From NCBI GenBank assembly GCA_028023455.1, contig JAQFVV010012418.1, positions 4,089,244 to 4,153,243 on the forward strand: 64,000 nucleotides of DNA, written 5' to 3'. A program made the position numbers and the translations under genes. Source of the DNA: Epiperipatus broadwayi. Taxonomy: Eukaryota > Onychophora > Udeonychophora > Euonychophora > Peripatidae. Numbering within the stretch: position 1 is the first letter of the stretch; each line of letters starts with the position of its first letter. Positions 10,641-24,039 of this stretch are shown here, one piece after another. The notes below the pieces were generated by a model that ran no database searches, had not been told where the DNA came from, and saw nothing but the letters and a program-made list of their open reading frames with translations.

Positions 10641-13600
10641 CCGGGCAAAAGCTTAAAATTTATTGAGTTAGTTGATTATTAGCAAATTCTGTGATTCTTG
10701 TTAAATAGCAAGATTGGCACTTGGGCCATAGCCCATAAACATGGACATTTGCACAGTGAGGGAGTTAGTTAAGTTTGGGAGGGACCGAATTGGATTGGTT
10801 TACGCACATCCATGTTTGTATCCAGCAGCCAAATCCTTTTCCCTTACTCTTTGAATGACCAAATATGAGAAAAACTTCACAAAAAAGGGAAGGATGACTC
10901 AGAACATGGAAAAATTTTATATGGGAGGAGATGGTCAGAGCTATAAATACTATGAATGCGTAGGCATGTCAGTTCACCCTCTGGAAAGAAATGTATGATC
11001 AGAATAAGTCAAATCTCAATAACCAGCTGACAATTAATAAATATAAAGTGAAGAAAATGAGGGAAAGTGCATTTTAGTTACAATATATATATGTTCTTAA
11101 TTTATTAACTATCACTATGTAGTAATATTCTTTTATATTAAAATTATTTGTCTTATACTGTTATTTTATTTAACTTAATTAATTATGAACTTAGTCTTTG
11201 TTTCATCTAATTAATACAATTTTATTCAATAAATTTTGCAAGAATGGAAAAAAAAATCCTGATAATTGGAATAAAAATTATTAACAATCAAATGGTCAGT
11301 TGCTTATAAAATAGTGTGAACAGCAGAAGTTACAGATTAAGCCTCAATCTAGATATCTTTAGCTTTTAATCTATGCACCAATTCATACAGACTAAAATCA
11401 TTGCAAAGTGTATGTTTTGATGTTTAAACAATTACTTTGAAGATCAATATTAATTGTTTTATAGTGAAAGTTAAAAAATGTCAATTATTTATATTATTTT
11501 AGTTAAACTAAACTTTAAGATATATTAATGTTGCTTAAGAATAACAATTCCAGTTAATGAAATTTAAAAATTAAAAAAAAAATAAAATTTTTTACTTATC
11601 AAAAATTAATAATTTTTATATATTAAATAAATGTCAGGAGAATTAAAAATAAATATTATTATTTTTACATCTTCAACCAGAATAGCAAAAGTACTATATA
11701 TTTTTTTAAACAGGAGAAAATTTACTATAATTTTCAGCAGCAAAATTGCACATAATGAAAATGAAAATTATATAGAATAAATATCTAAATCATGATTTAA
11801 AGACTTTCTTTTAAGAAATATTTCTGCACTGCATTCTGTTATTGCTATTGTCACTTTCAGCTTTTCTTTTCTCTTATGGCTATCTATAGTGTTATTTTTT
11901 CCAGTTTTGTGTTCAATTAGTGGCAGAAGCTGAAACTAAAATTTATATTGATTTACTAGTTTTAAAAAATATAAAGATAATAGTATCATAAAAGTAACAT
12001 AATGCAAAAGAATCAACAATGCCACTGATTGGTTATTTTTTTATTCTCAAGCTTCAAGAGGATTAGAGTGCTTGCAAAGATTTTCCTTTTGTTATTGTTT
12101 TTGCAACATATTTGTAAAATATTTATTTTAAAGCAAAAATATACAATTAAATTTTATTTGAAAAGATTTGTTTTTAAATAGACAAGTCAAGTGAAACTAA
12201 TTACAATGAAGTGGATGTTATGATTTGCTAAAAAAGAAATGCTTTTATAATCACAAGAGCATATATTTTTTGTGATATTTTAATTATTATGAGTTAAGTT
12301 TTAAATTTTAAAACAAAATGCCATTGCTCTATGATAGCTTAACAATAATATGTTTAATATTTCTATAACAGCAATGCAACAGTTATCTAATTCTTATATA
12401 CTATAATGGTAACTCTGGACAATAGAAGCAGAAGCAGCAAAATATACAAATAAAATAATGAGACTACTAATTAATTAACTAAAGCTCATTTTTATACCAT
12501 ATATTCATTTGCTTTAGCTACCATACAATCTAAATGCTATACATCAGAGAGCATTTTCTCAGAGCTATGGGGGGTATTCTATGGGTAGTGTGTGTGGAAT
12601 TAATTGCATACATTTATCAGCAAATGTTACATATAAGATAAAAGTATTATAGCAGTATACTAATTCAATATAATTAATTAATTTTTAAATTGTGCTTTAC
12701 ACACTTTTTTGCATAAAGCACAATTTAAAACTTACCACTCAAAGGTAAAGTAAAAAACAAGGATTTTATTTCAATAATTAATGTGTTTTATAAAATAGCA
12801 AAATATTTTATTCCATGCATACTTTAATGAATGCATGAAATAACAATCAATATGTTTGTAAATAAGGAAATAATTTATTAATGAAAAAAAATAAAATAAA
12901 AAATCAATAAATAGATAATGAAACAAATCATTAGGAACTTCTTTGGGAAATTTTCTTTCTTGAGTACTTTTCAAGTCAGAAATTATGATAAAGGTTTAAA
13001 TGTTTTCTCTCTTTATAACTTTATGTGATAACTTCTCACATAAAAAGAATTATCATTTATTGCTAGATAGCTTTTCTGAAAATAGTTTCATTTACTTTAT
13101 TATTAGGAATTAGGATATAGTTCATGCTATTAATCATTTAAGTTCAAATATTATATTTTTATAGCTCCTTCATGAATAAACATCTGATGTCATTTTTGAC
13201 AGATTCCAAAATATGTTTCATTTTTAGTTTTTTTAAAAGTGCAATATTCTTTTCATTTATTTGTCCTGAATATTCATAAAGAAAAAAATAGTATCAAAGC
13301 ATTAAAGGTTCTGTCTTTAGAATATCTTAGTGCTGTCCTGAAAGTCTTTTTTAAATATTTTTTTCTTTAAGTATCATTAAATAAAATATTAAAGGCAATT
13401 ACAAAATGCATTAGTATCCCTATTTCTTCTCTTGCAATCCATTTGTAGTGTTCTATTTACCAATAGCAGTTTTTTAACTGGTTGATATGGAAAATAGATT
13501 GGCATTGCATTAAGTTAGGAACCAGTGAGCTATTTACTTTAAATTAGCATTTTACCTTCCATACAAGCCTTAGTATAAAAAGTATTTCCATCACTTTAAG

Positions 13601-14650
13601 TAAATTCAAAAATATAATGAGAAATTTTCACTTCTAGTGTATATTTTTCTTTTTACTTTATAGGTAATTTTTTTTTGCTTTTACCTCTCTACTTAAAAAA
13701 AATGAAAGAGAGAGGAAAAAAATAATTTCATTTTAATATTTTTTCAACTTCATTTACATATCAAAGCTTTAACTATATTTATAAATTTTTTTTTTTGGGG
13801 GGGGGTCATCTCTATAATGAATTTAAAGTATCTTATTTTTAACAAAGAGAAAATTAACTAAATGAATATATCACATTATTTTCCAAAAGTGTTATGATAT
13901 AACTTTGGCATTGTCAATATAACTGTTACAATATGTATTTCAAATTAGAGCTTATTTCCTACATTGTGCAAAGTTGAAATATTATCTTTTAAAATGTTTT
14001 TCATTTGTAAATTTATATTTATAATAAATAAAATAAAGATTCTTACAATATGATATAGATTAAAGATTTAAATGTAAAAGTAAAATTGTGTAAACATATC
14101 ACTAGAGCATTCAAAGGAGAATGGAAGGAGTTAGTGGATGGGTTAAATAAAATAATATATAATCAAAAAGTTATTTATTTAAGAAATCATAGGATGTTTG
14201 ACTATCAGAAATAACTAATTAAACTTTGAGCCAGGAACATTTAACACTAATTAGGTTCATCTATAATCATTATGGTAAATTATATAGGGTGTATTTAATT
14301 ATAGATTATTAGATGTATGTATTCATTTTTGAAAAAAGGATTCTGATGGGTTTATGCTTCTATGATGAATTATACTGCTAATTTATAAATTTATTATATA
14401 TATATATTTTAAAAATAGTATTCTTATTTGAAATTAGTAGTGTAATGTTAACAATTTCCAAAATGTTCTTGAATAATTGATAGAAAATATTTCCAAAATA
14501 AATGGGTGAATGGATGCATAATACAGAATGAATATAAAAAGGTGAAATTTTAATGTGAATATTCCGTATTAATATTAAAATAAAGATTTGTTAAAGTTTA
14601 TTATTTTGCTCTATCCATGCTGTTGCAATTTTCTAATAACTACTAACACT
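10641..14650. other. AT-rich stretch, no gene seen
   Basis: About 4 kb with no supportable gene. The 67-codon minus-strand frame at 12771-12974 has no recognisable domain. A G-run follows a T-run at about 13786-13806. One clean hairpin is listed separately. Confidence 0.55.
12683..12730. repeat. Perfect 17-bp stem hairpin
   Basis: TTTTAAATTGTGCTTTA at 12683-12699 is exactly complementary to 12714-12730, with a 14-base loop. The arms are AT-rich, and there is no poly-T run in terminator position. The role is unknown and it may be a small foldback remnant. Confidence 0.6.
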
Positions 14651-14975
14651 TTAATTAATCATTATTGTAAAATTTAATAGTCATAGGAAATGTGTATTAT
14701 TTAGAATTAAGTAGATAGTTATATTCCAAAATAATAAATCGTTCTACAGTCTTTATATCTGTTTTGCTGCTTGAGTGTTCTGTACTAGTTTATATTCGTT
14801 GATTTTTGTTAATCAAAATAAAGAAAATTGAATAACAACTCTTGCCATTATCTCCTCTATAAATACAATATGAAACCAACAAATGTAAGCAGTTTGAATG
14901 ATGAAAGCAACAATGCTCTTCATCTTCATCATTTATCATGTTATCCTTTTGTAAATACATTTAAAAACAAAACTT

Positions 14976-15083
14976 GCATTGGTGGTTGAGAGGTCAGCAC
15001 GACTGCCTTACACTAGCAGGCAGTTGCCTGGGGTGCGGGTTCGTGTCCCGGCCAATGCTATGACACTTAAAAAAAAAAAAAAC
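14976..15083 (+). mobile_element. tRNA-derived SINE inserted in duplication copy 1
   Basis: The head GCATTGGTGGTTGAGAGGTC and the B-box region GGGTTCGTGTCCCGGCCAAT are tRNA-like, followed by TATGACACTT and a 14-base A-run. The middle has an insertion compared with the glycine-type copies. The orthologous point in copy 2 (near 16862) reads AAAACAAAACTGCCAACAAA without it. The likely target duplication is the A-rich ...AAAACT on each side. This copy is among the better preserved in the window. Confidence 0.85.
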
Positions 15084-15384
15084 TACCAACAAAAAAAAAA
15101 GAAGTATATTAATTAGTCGATAAATTCAAAATCAGATTTGTTTTTAGTCTTGAGGTTTACATGCTTGCACAGATTTGCTTTTAAAAAGCAGATTTAAAAA
15201 AAACCCAAAAACGAATCGCTTCTCAATAGTTCATTATTCATATACAAGTGAAGTTGCCTAATACTGTATTAATTTATGGACGTAAGGAATTCTGAATAAG
15301 CAAGTAAAAATATTATTTTAATTAATCATTATTGTAAAATTTAATAGTCATAGGAAATGTGTGTTATTTAGAATTAAGTAGATA

Positions 15385-16583
15385 CACCTGGGTCTCGTTT
15401 TATGCGATAGATAGGTTCCTCAGAAAACACGCGCAAACAAAATCGTGCAAAAATAGATGTAACTTACATTGAAAAAGGGGGGATGTGGTCTGTGATTTTT
15501 CAAAATTTGTGTAAAAGCAAAGCACCAATGTAAAATTACTTTAAAATTCGCGCAAAAAAAAAATACGGAAATAAAATATGACTAATAAAAAATTTCAAAT
15601 TTGAAAAAAATTGATACAAGACAAACTTTTTTTAACTATAATATTTAATTTTATTCAAAATAATATATTTTTATGCATAATTTACAGTACAGTAATTTAT
15701 ATTTTTTTATACACGTTTTAATTATTATCGCTATTTGCCCAAAAACACGTTCGTTTGCAAACTAGTAAAAAATCAGATTATCATGTGATGTGATGTATTT
15801 GGCTTCTCCTTAAATGAAGTCAAGAATATCTCAGTAATTATTCTCACAAGAGGAAATACAACTAGCGCCAAGTTCACTCTCATGTTGTGTTAATGGTTTT
15901 CTGTTGACGACGATGATGATTTTATTAATTGTTTATGAACTTAGACTTATGATAATAAAAAGACATTTATTCACCACTGCTGGGAAAAATTTAATTAAAA
16001 TTAACAACTAAAAATTAAATTCTTATTTTTGCCTTTAATTTTCAATTCCGTTTAAAAATCAAATTTCGTTTTACATCGCATTAATTTCAAGTCGCCCGTA
16101 AGTAATTTTTAAATTGATAATTACAATTAAAAATCAGATTTTAATTGTTAATTGTGCCCACTGCTATTACTGACCTTTTAAAAATTAACTTGTGGACACT
16201 AAATGATTAATAATTGATTACATTCTTTTTTAAAAAGCAAAAACAGAATGTGATTTAAAATGCAAAATTAACACGCACAATGTTTGAACAAATTTACATT
16301 ATAATCTTGTAAATTTTAATGTGTGTATACATAAAATGTGGAAATCATGATTTTAATTTCATTATTGCATAAAATCTTACTATTATAAAGCACTAAAAAT
16401 ATTGAAATTACTAAGATGAAAGTAGAATTCCAATAATGTGCTATTACTTTCAATATAACGTAAGTGCGTGAAATGTATTATTTAAAGTAATAGTGCATTA
16501 TCGGAGGTCGACTTCCGGTAAAACACGAATCGCGTAACTTCAAAATCGTGTTAAATAAGTCCGCGTAAAAAGAGACCCAGGTG
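15385..16583. mobile_element. 1,199-bp non-autonomous DNA element with TA target duplication
   Basis: The ends are inverted repeats: CACCTGGGTCTCGTTTTA on the left, and CACCTGGGTCTCTTTTTA when the right end is read on the other strand. They match at 20 of the first 23 positions. TA flanks both sides (15383-15384 and 16584-16585), and the empty site in copy 1 reads AAGTAGATAGTTATATTCC. A TA target site is typical of Tc1/mariner-related elements including pogo. The GCG-rich subterminal sequence recalls pogo/Tigger ends, but that is only a resemblance. No ORF of useful length is present, so it must have been moved by a transposase from elsewhere. Confidence 0.85.
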
Positions 16584-17094
16584 TAATTATATTTCAAAAT
16601 AATAAATCTTTCTACAGTCTTTATATCTATCTGCTTTGCTGCTTGAGTGTTCTGTACTAGTTTATATTCGTTGATTTTTGTTAATCAAAATAAAGAAAAT
16701 TAGATAATCTTTTATATTAATTTTAAACAATTTAAATCTTGCCATTATCTCCTCTATATGAAACCAACAAATGTAAGCAGTTTGAATGATGAAAGCAACA
16801 ATACTCTTCATCTTCATCATTTATCATGTTATCCTTTTGTAAATACATTTAAAAACAAAACTGCCAACAAAAAAAAAAGAAGTATATTAATTAGTCGATA
16901 AATTCAAAATCAGATTTATTTTTAATCTTGAGGTTTACATGCTCGCACAGATCTGCTTTTAAAAAGCAGATTAAAAAACAAAACAAAACAACGAATCGCT
17001 TCTCAATAGTTCATTATTCATATACAAGTGAAGTTGCCTAATACTGTATTAATTTATGGACGTAAGGAATTCTGAATAAGCAAGTAAAAATATT

Positions 17095-17892
17095 GAAATA
17101 ATATTTTTTTTTAAAAAAGAAATCTTAATGCCAACGTGTAATGATAATTAACTCTTAAATGCCCTAAAATTTATAATTTATATTTCTGTCATTTTTCTGA
17201 TATAATATATAATGTCACATATAATTTTTTTTTATTATAAATTAACATATACATTTAAATATATAAAAATAATAATAATTCCATATATTTAATTATTTCA
17301 ATTTAAAAGAAAACTATTCTAAAATAAAATTTGGAATAAAATTCGTGTTTATTTCTAATAAACTTTGACTCCAGATTCTTACTTCAAATATATCTATAAA
17401 TCTTAGTTTGTTCGCTTATATGGAATTCTATTTGAGTTCGTAAATATCAAATAACTCCTGAGCAACTAACACTATGATTATTATTATTGTTAAAGAATAA
17501 TAATAAAATAGATATAATTTTAAGAAATATTACTGCAACTTTATCTTAGTATAGATATTCACTCTTTAATTTAGATTGTATTTCTTGATATCAGTTCTTT
17601 ATTGCACATGGAAAACATACTGATAACATAATAACAAGCTCAGGTAGGCATAAATGTCTTGCAGAAAATGTTGACTGCCAAATTTTTGTAAATAACATGA
17701 CAGACCTAATACTCTTTATTTATTCACTTATAGTTTTTTTTATTTAATTTATTGGGTGACAGTGTAGCAGTTTTTTTAACACAAAGATTATTTGCTTATG
17801 GTAGATTCTGCCTTTTTTTTTTGTGTAACAAAGATAGGTGTTTGCTTATTAATCTGATGTCTGGTGATGATGAAAGTTGCAAATGTGCATAT
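17095..17892. other. AT-rich stretch, no gene seen
   Basis: Nothing supportable. The 61-codon frame beginning at 17752 shows no domain and runs into the Merlin-like repeat. Confidence 0.55.
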
Positions 17893-18706
17893 AAAGACCC
17901 AATTAAACACATTTACAATTTTCTAAAAAGAAAATGAATTTAATTTTTTAAGTAAATATTAGATAATATTCCGATGAGGGAAAGTTATTAGTCAAAATGT
18001 TGGTTTTGCTGCTAACTTTATGATTTAAACTAAGCTGTGATATCATAAAAGAATGCTGGCATGAGTAATCAATGATCTGGTGAAAGGAATGTGTGCAATA
18101 TTTTTTTTTCCAAAATTAAATGTTAAAATTAGGGAACTGCCCACTACCAAGGACGATGCAGTCCATTATTCTCAAAACTATGGCATCCATCCCCACAAAA
18201 AGTTTGTGCAAATAGCCATGAAATCACACTATATGTTCACAGTTCAGACAAATAATTGGTGCTGTTTCATTCAGGATTGTTGAAGGAGAATAGCCATTCA
18301 TAATGGAACATAGTTCAAGGTAAGGAACTTCAATCCACTGCTGCAATGATGCTAAGAAACAACATTTTGTAAATGCACAGAAATGTGTAGTTAAATATAT
18401 GTATATTATTATTTTTTTGTTTTTGGTTGCTACTTGTAATAAATGTAAATTGTTAAAACTTTATTTGTTGGAAAATCATTTCTTTAAAAAAACGTGAATG
18501 CATGTTTGTTTCATTTCGACTAAATAAAGTTATAGGTTGTTATTTTTCAAAATAAAAAAATCTTTATAAATTTAGATGTTGGAAGATAATTTCTCACAAA
18601 AAATGTAAATGTGTGTTTGTAGATGTTTGCATCATTTCTGGTAAATAAAATTATAGGTCATTGTTTTTCCAAATAAAATTTTAATTGATTAAGTTTGTTA
18701 GAAGCT
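17893..18706 (+). pseudogene. Merlin-type transposon remnant, N-terminal part (copy A)
   Basis: This is colinear with 60581-61370: AATTAAACACATTTACAA, TTAGATAATATTC, CAAAATGTTGGTTTTGCTGC, AAAGAATGCTGG and GATGCAGTCCATTATT occur in the same order in both. The frame at 18080-18283 gives ELPTTKDDAVHYSQNYGIHP and later WCCFIQDC. After a stop it continues RRIAIHNGT-stop-FKV. This is the pattern of the N-terminal, cysteine-containing region of Merlin transposases ('YL...G..P' then 'W.C....C+R...IR.GTWF.G'). The catalytic part is absent and is replaced by AT-rich sequence with repeated AAATAAAGTTATAGGT-like units (about 18510-18690). It is an internally deleted, inactive copy. The family call is inferred from motifs. 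Confidence 0.6.
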
Positions 18707-21700
18707 ACCATGTTCTGAAATGGAAGATTAGAAAATTATTGCTGGACTAATATGTATGTAAAATCTCACCACTGGATTAATATGCAAATACCCAAAAACA
18801 CATAAGCATTGATATACTTTTCTTTTTTTTTTACTTTGTGTATAATATATTTTATGGATTTAAATGTGAACTTCTGAAAAGATGGTATATTTCAGTTATG
18901 ATCTGTCATATGGGTATTGATTGGAGTACAAAATGCAACATTTAGAATTATTAAAAAGATAAGAGGAGGGAGGGTGGATAATGCATAAAAGTAATGATAA
19001 TTTCACTTATATTATAATAGAACTGTAATACTTTTATATATTGATAATAAGTGTGCTTAAGTTATGTATACCTATGAGTATTTCATTTACTATATATATA
19101 TTTTAAAAAAGAAATATATGGATTAAATAAAAATAAAAATTAAATTTTTAAAAACAGCATGAAATTAATGTTTATTTCCCCCCAACTAACATTCTTTTTT
19201 TCTAAACAACAACAATAACAATATCATGCATTTTTAATCTGGAATTTTACTGAAAATATTTTTACTTTCAAACAGAAAGTATTCTTAGAAGATTGATTAT
19301 TTTTGAATACATTGAATATATTTTATATTAGATTTGATACATAAAAAATGACTTTTTTAAAAATGCTATGTACATAACCAAGCAAAGTTTTGTATTTTGT
19401 TAATGCTTTAAAATATAATTCTCCCTCCCCCTTTGAGTTTTTGTCTTGTATTATTGAAATTAAAATTTTGTTTTAAAATGTAATCATTTTCAGCAATTAG
19501 GAGTTTATTGTATCTGGATAAATTTCATTAAATTTTTATTTTGCAACATTTTCCCTCAAATCTTTACTACAATTTTAAGTAAGATCCTTTATTTTTAGCT
19601 GATCAGTAGCCATTTTTGTTACAAAAATCATAATGATGTCCTCAGATAAGGTATTGTATTTTTAAATCACTTTTGATGATTTCTAATTTTTGTTATATTA
19701 GTATAATTATAAAAAATATATTATGATTGTACACAAATTAAAAAGAAAACAAATACTGGTGTTTCATTCATCTTTTCTGATTATTATTTGAACTCTATCA
19801 GTACAGGTATCAACAGATATCTTACAATTAATTTCATACTTTGTAATAAAATTATTAATACAATTGAATATTTCATTTCCAGTAGTGTTTATTTCCAGAA
19901 CTTCACATATAAACATATCTTTTTTCAATAACATTATTAAGTCTATAATGGATAAATACTAATAAAATAATAAGTTCTGAAATACCAGTGTATTTTATCC
20001 ATTTGCAACAAATATTCATTACAGAGTTTAATTAAGCTAATAAATGAGTTCTTTTTTGTATATCTTCAGAAAGATCACTGACATAGTATGAAAATGCTAT
20101 TATTTGACAACTGTAGTGCATTTATTTTTTTAGAAGTCTGTTTTTTTAACATAGTTATTACAATATCTTTCATACAGTAAGCATTTTTATAATAGTGTGA
20201 GCTTTGCTAATAAGTACAATATTATAATATAGTAACTTATGTAATAAGATGCCTCTGTTGCATTTTCAGCATCAACTTTAACATGTGATAGCATTGAAAT
20301 TTCAGAATGTGTTAATGAACATTAAATAGTCATGATTGTTTTCCAAGTGCTTATAAAAAATGCTGAGTTTTCACTGATACATTCAAATGTGTTCAAATAC
20401 TTGATGAAAACTAAAAACAGTTCCAACAGTTAACAATCAGAATGGATAAAATCTTAATTAAAACTTGAAATGGTTATAAATATTATAGCAATATTGTAGA
20501 TGAATTTAGAGATTCTGTTATTCATACTTTAATGGTTGATCCCATTGAATTTTTAATGATATTATCATGGAATGGCCTTTAGTATCTAGATATTGTTTTT
20601 AGAGATCCTTTTATGGGTACTTTAAAATCAGTCTAATTGTACTTTTAAATGGATCTATCATGTAATTACCTATAATACTTCTACTCTTTTTAAAATCACA
20701 GAATCTATCTATATAATTACTTGAAATCTTTCAGCAAGATGAATTTTTAAATCATTTATGATTTTAATCTCATTGCTAACAATTACCCGGATGTCTTAAT
20801 AATGAACTTTATACAACATTGTCATTTATCTTCTTTAAAATTTTATTTTCAGCATTCTTTTTTATCTGTAATTTTTATTGGTGTTTTAAATGTTCACTAC
20901 AGTAAATAAAGTTCTAACAATTTTTTGAAAATTAATCCCCTTTTTAATGTTAGATTTCCAATCAATACTATTACATAAATAATCTTTCATTCATAACTTC
21001 AATTGTTAATGTTATTATGTTAGTCTATTCATGTGTATTAATAGTATTATATTTCCTGTTTTTCTTTCCCTCTCTTTCTTTTTGGAAGTTATTTAAAATA
21101 ATTGAAGTTCATCCCTTACCCCCTTAAATTTTAATTCATTTTGTATAGATGTAAAATACATAGTTTTTTTTTGTTATTAATTTCATTGATATAATTTTTT
21201 TCCAGATATTTTAGATTTGAATGGTATGAGTAATATTTTTTTTTTTAAAAAAACAACAACCTATAAATGAAGGTTATTCATAATTTTAAAGTGAATTTGA
21301 AGAATGATTTAATTCTTAAAAAAAAATACTACTATTATAAATTATATAACTTCATCATTAATAAATCTATTTTTGTATTACAGAATTTTTATATATAAAT
21401 GCTTTAACGGTTTATTTAATAATTGGTATTGAACCCAAAGATCAGACTTATCATTTACTCAGTTGATTACTTTTAAAAGAAAATTGTGTGTTATGGATAT
21501 ATTTATAAAAATGTCATATCCTTTATTTCACAGCCTGTTTAAGATAGGCAATAAGGAAATGAAGGGCAGTAGATGGCACTGCAGTTAATACTTGCAGGTA
21601 TCCATGATTTTTTTTTTAACTATTTGTCCCTAATTTAAATAATATTTTTATTACATCATTATTATTATGCTGCAATCCAGAGAAGTTTAACTTAATGATT

Positions 21701-23483
21701 TTGCATTAGAGATTCTTGGATTTATTCAACTATAATAAAAATTGAATTGAATCATTTAAATGGAATTGCTAGGCTCAATCTGTTAATTCTTAACATTCCT
21801 AAATAATTGAACATTTAATTTTTTTATTACTTTTTTATCGTATTATTGCCTTTTTTTGGATAAGCATTATTATGTTTTCTTCTACACATGATTTCTATAT
21901 AATAATGAATTGAAATTTGATTTATGAATTGTTTTTAATTATTTATAACAGCAATTGCAGTTTATCTGTCTTTGTAGATAAATATAAGAGGGAGTATATT
22001 GTTAACCAATTATTCAAAAACTTCATTATCCAATTAAAATTTCAAGAGTGATTTTTAATCTTTTATAATAAATACATTAGTTTATATTTACATTTACAAA
22101 CAAAAATTAAAGGGAAAAAAACATTCAGTTAATGTTTATAAACTAATAAAACTAAATGCAACGAGCCTTCTGGTTTTTTTTTCTATTTTAATTCAATAAT
22201 TCTATTTAATTTATGACTGATACCACCTTGTCTGACTGAAAATAAGGTCTAGTCTTACATTAATTTTTGCTCCAAAAGATGGCTTAGAACTTGTTTTCAG
22301 GGGATGGCTTATTTTTTCCATGTACAAATATATATATTTATTCAAATACAAAAATCTACATTTATTTAAGTACAAAAATCTATATTTATTCAATATTAAT
22401 AATTTGAACAATGTGTAAGTAACTTACTATTGCTTGAATATATTAGATTTAGGATTCACATGATCACCATCTCTATACTAGCACATAATTGTTTGACACA
22501 GGGTGGCACTACTGTATTTAGGATTCACCAAATATTCTCATTATATACGAGAATATTAAAAGTTATTTACATGTTGCACTTAATAATATTTAATTAAAAA
22601 TAATATATGAAACTTTAAACTGACTTGATTAATCTGCGAACTAAGATCACCTGCTAGTAATAAATTTCAGTCTTTTCAGATATCAATGTTGATTTATTTA
22701 CAATATATATGGTTGAATCTCAGAAACAAGAGAAATTCTTATATCACACTGAATGAATGAACATTGATAAATGAAAAGTAAACTTGTGTTTGAAAGTTAA
22801 TTGAAATAATTAGTTATGACTCTGCCTGCAAAATAATTTTTAATAACATCTATTCAAGTACAAAAATATACATTTATCTTTATTTATATATTCATTACTT
22901 TAATTCACAATGTCTTTTTTCTTTTCTTATACTAGTTATAATGTATATATATAAATATTTTGAATGTTATATTCGTTATATTCGTTACTTTATAATTCTA
23001 TATGTCTATTATGTTTCAATGGATGAATGATATCCATCTGTAAGGCTGAGAATCTTAACTAGGTCCTGTATTTGGGATAGAGCTTATATTATCAACATCT
23101 TGAAAAATCATGATAGGACTTATTTTCTGGTTAAATCTTATTATCAGGGAAACACGATATAATTAATTCTTAAAAAAGATTACATTGAACTGTTATGGAG
23201 AGAAAAATTAAAGAAATCATTAAAGAAGAAAAAATGGATTTTTTTTCAAAGACTTTTCCATTAAAAAAAAAGATTACATCAAATTGCTAAGTGGAAAGCT
23301 GCTTTGCATTTTAATCCTTTACAAATAAAACATATTAACTGAATTGAGGCAAATACTGCAAAATTTAATTTTTCATATTAGTGACTTTTAATTTGAATAA
23401 AACCTGTGGCAAATAAAACTATTTTTAGTACAATTGTTATTAAAATTAATTGCAGGTATAACTAAAATAATAAAAAAAGGTGT
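18707..23483. other. AT-rich stretch, no gene seen
   Basis: About 4.8 kb without a supportable gene or mobile element except a small tandem repeat at 22337-22395. A less AT-rich patch at 21530-21605 (around GGGCAGTAGATGGCACTGCA) is unidentified. Confidence 0.55.
22337..22395. repeat. 24-bp tandem repeat, about 2.5 copies
   Basis: Two 24-base units of the form TTTATTCAAATACAAAAATC plus four bases lie end to end, followed by a partial third. A similar unit appears alone near 22853. The minus-strand frame here reads as repeated YLNK-type residues because of this repeat and is not a gene. Confidence 0.75.
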
Positions 23484-23778
23484 TTGAGTATTAACTAAGC
23501 TATGATGTACTACACAACCCACCAGTAGATAGGATCAATGATGAACCAAAGCAATGGCATGGCAACTGAAACATTGGCATGACTAATCGATAGGAGTGGT
23601 GAAGGTGGGTTCATGATCACCTTCAAGATTTTGGAGTACTGTGGTGAATTCTGGGTAAATATCTGTCTTTTACCTGCTTGCATTGACCAAGTGAGACATT
23701 TTTTTTTACTGTGTCTGATCAACCATTGTAAGAATTGAATATTTTGATTGCTTATTTTATATTTTGATTTATTGCTGA

Positions 23779-23878
23779 TTTTATTACTAATTTTATCAAA
23801 TTTTATTACTAATTTATCAAATTGTATTCCTAATTTATCAAATTTTATTACTAATTTATCTAATTGTATTACTAATTA
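23779..23878. repeat. Short tandem repeat, unit about 21 bp, 5 copies
   Basis: Units of the form TTTTATTACTAATTTATCAA repeat about five times with small changes (ATTGTATTCC, ATCTAATTG). Confidence 0.8.
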
Positions 23879-23901
23879 CCATTTATGACTAATTAACCAA
23901 A

Positions 23902-24000
23902 ATGTCTAACCAAAAAAAGGAAAAGAAAGCCATATTAAGTTATTGGGATTTACCGTCTTTTCCGAAAAAGAAGCGATTTCAGTATCGCACTATCTCATAA
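23902..24000 (+). CDS. Possible 32-residue ORF inside the TIR element
   Basis: ATG at 23902 opens a 32-residue frame ending at TAA 23998-24000. It begins MSNQKKEKKAILSYWD and contains PSFPKKKRFQYR, a basic run like a nuclear-localisation signal. The local sequence is less AT-rich than its flanks and contains CG dinucleotides. It could be a leftover N-terminus of a transposase whose remainder has been lost. It is not recognisable as any named family, and chance cannot be excluded. Confidence 0.2.
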   Translation: MSNQKKEKKAILSYWDLPSFPKKKRFQYRTIS

Positions 24001-24039
24001 AGGCAATTATTTGTAGTTAATAATTGAAAACAATTTGAT

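Larger units (their letters stand above)
14651..17094 (+). repeat. Tandem duplication, unit about 667 bp, both copies interrupted
   Basis: Copy 1 spans 14651-15317 and copy 2 spans 15318-17094. Both start with TTAATTAATCATTATTGTAA and end with GCAAGTAAAAATATT. Identity is high through shared landmarks such as GCTTGAGTGTTCTGTACTAG and CCAACAAATGTAAGCAGTTT. Copy 1 carries a SINE (14976-15083) missing from copy 2. Copy 2 carries a 1.2-kb element (15385-16583) missing from copy 1, plus a small extra AT stretch near 16710. Both insertions therefore came after the duplication. Confidence 0.9.
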
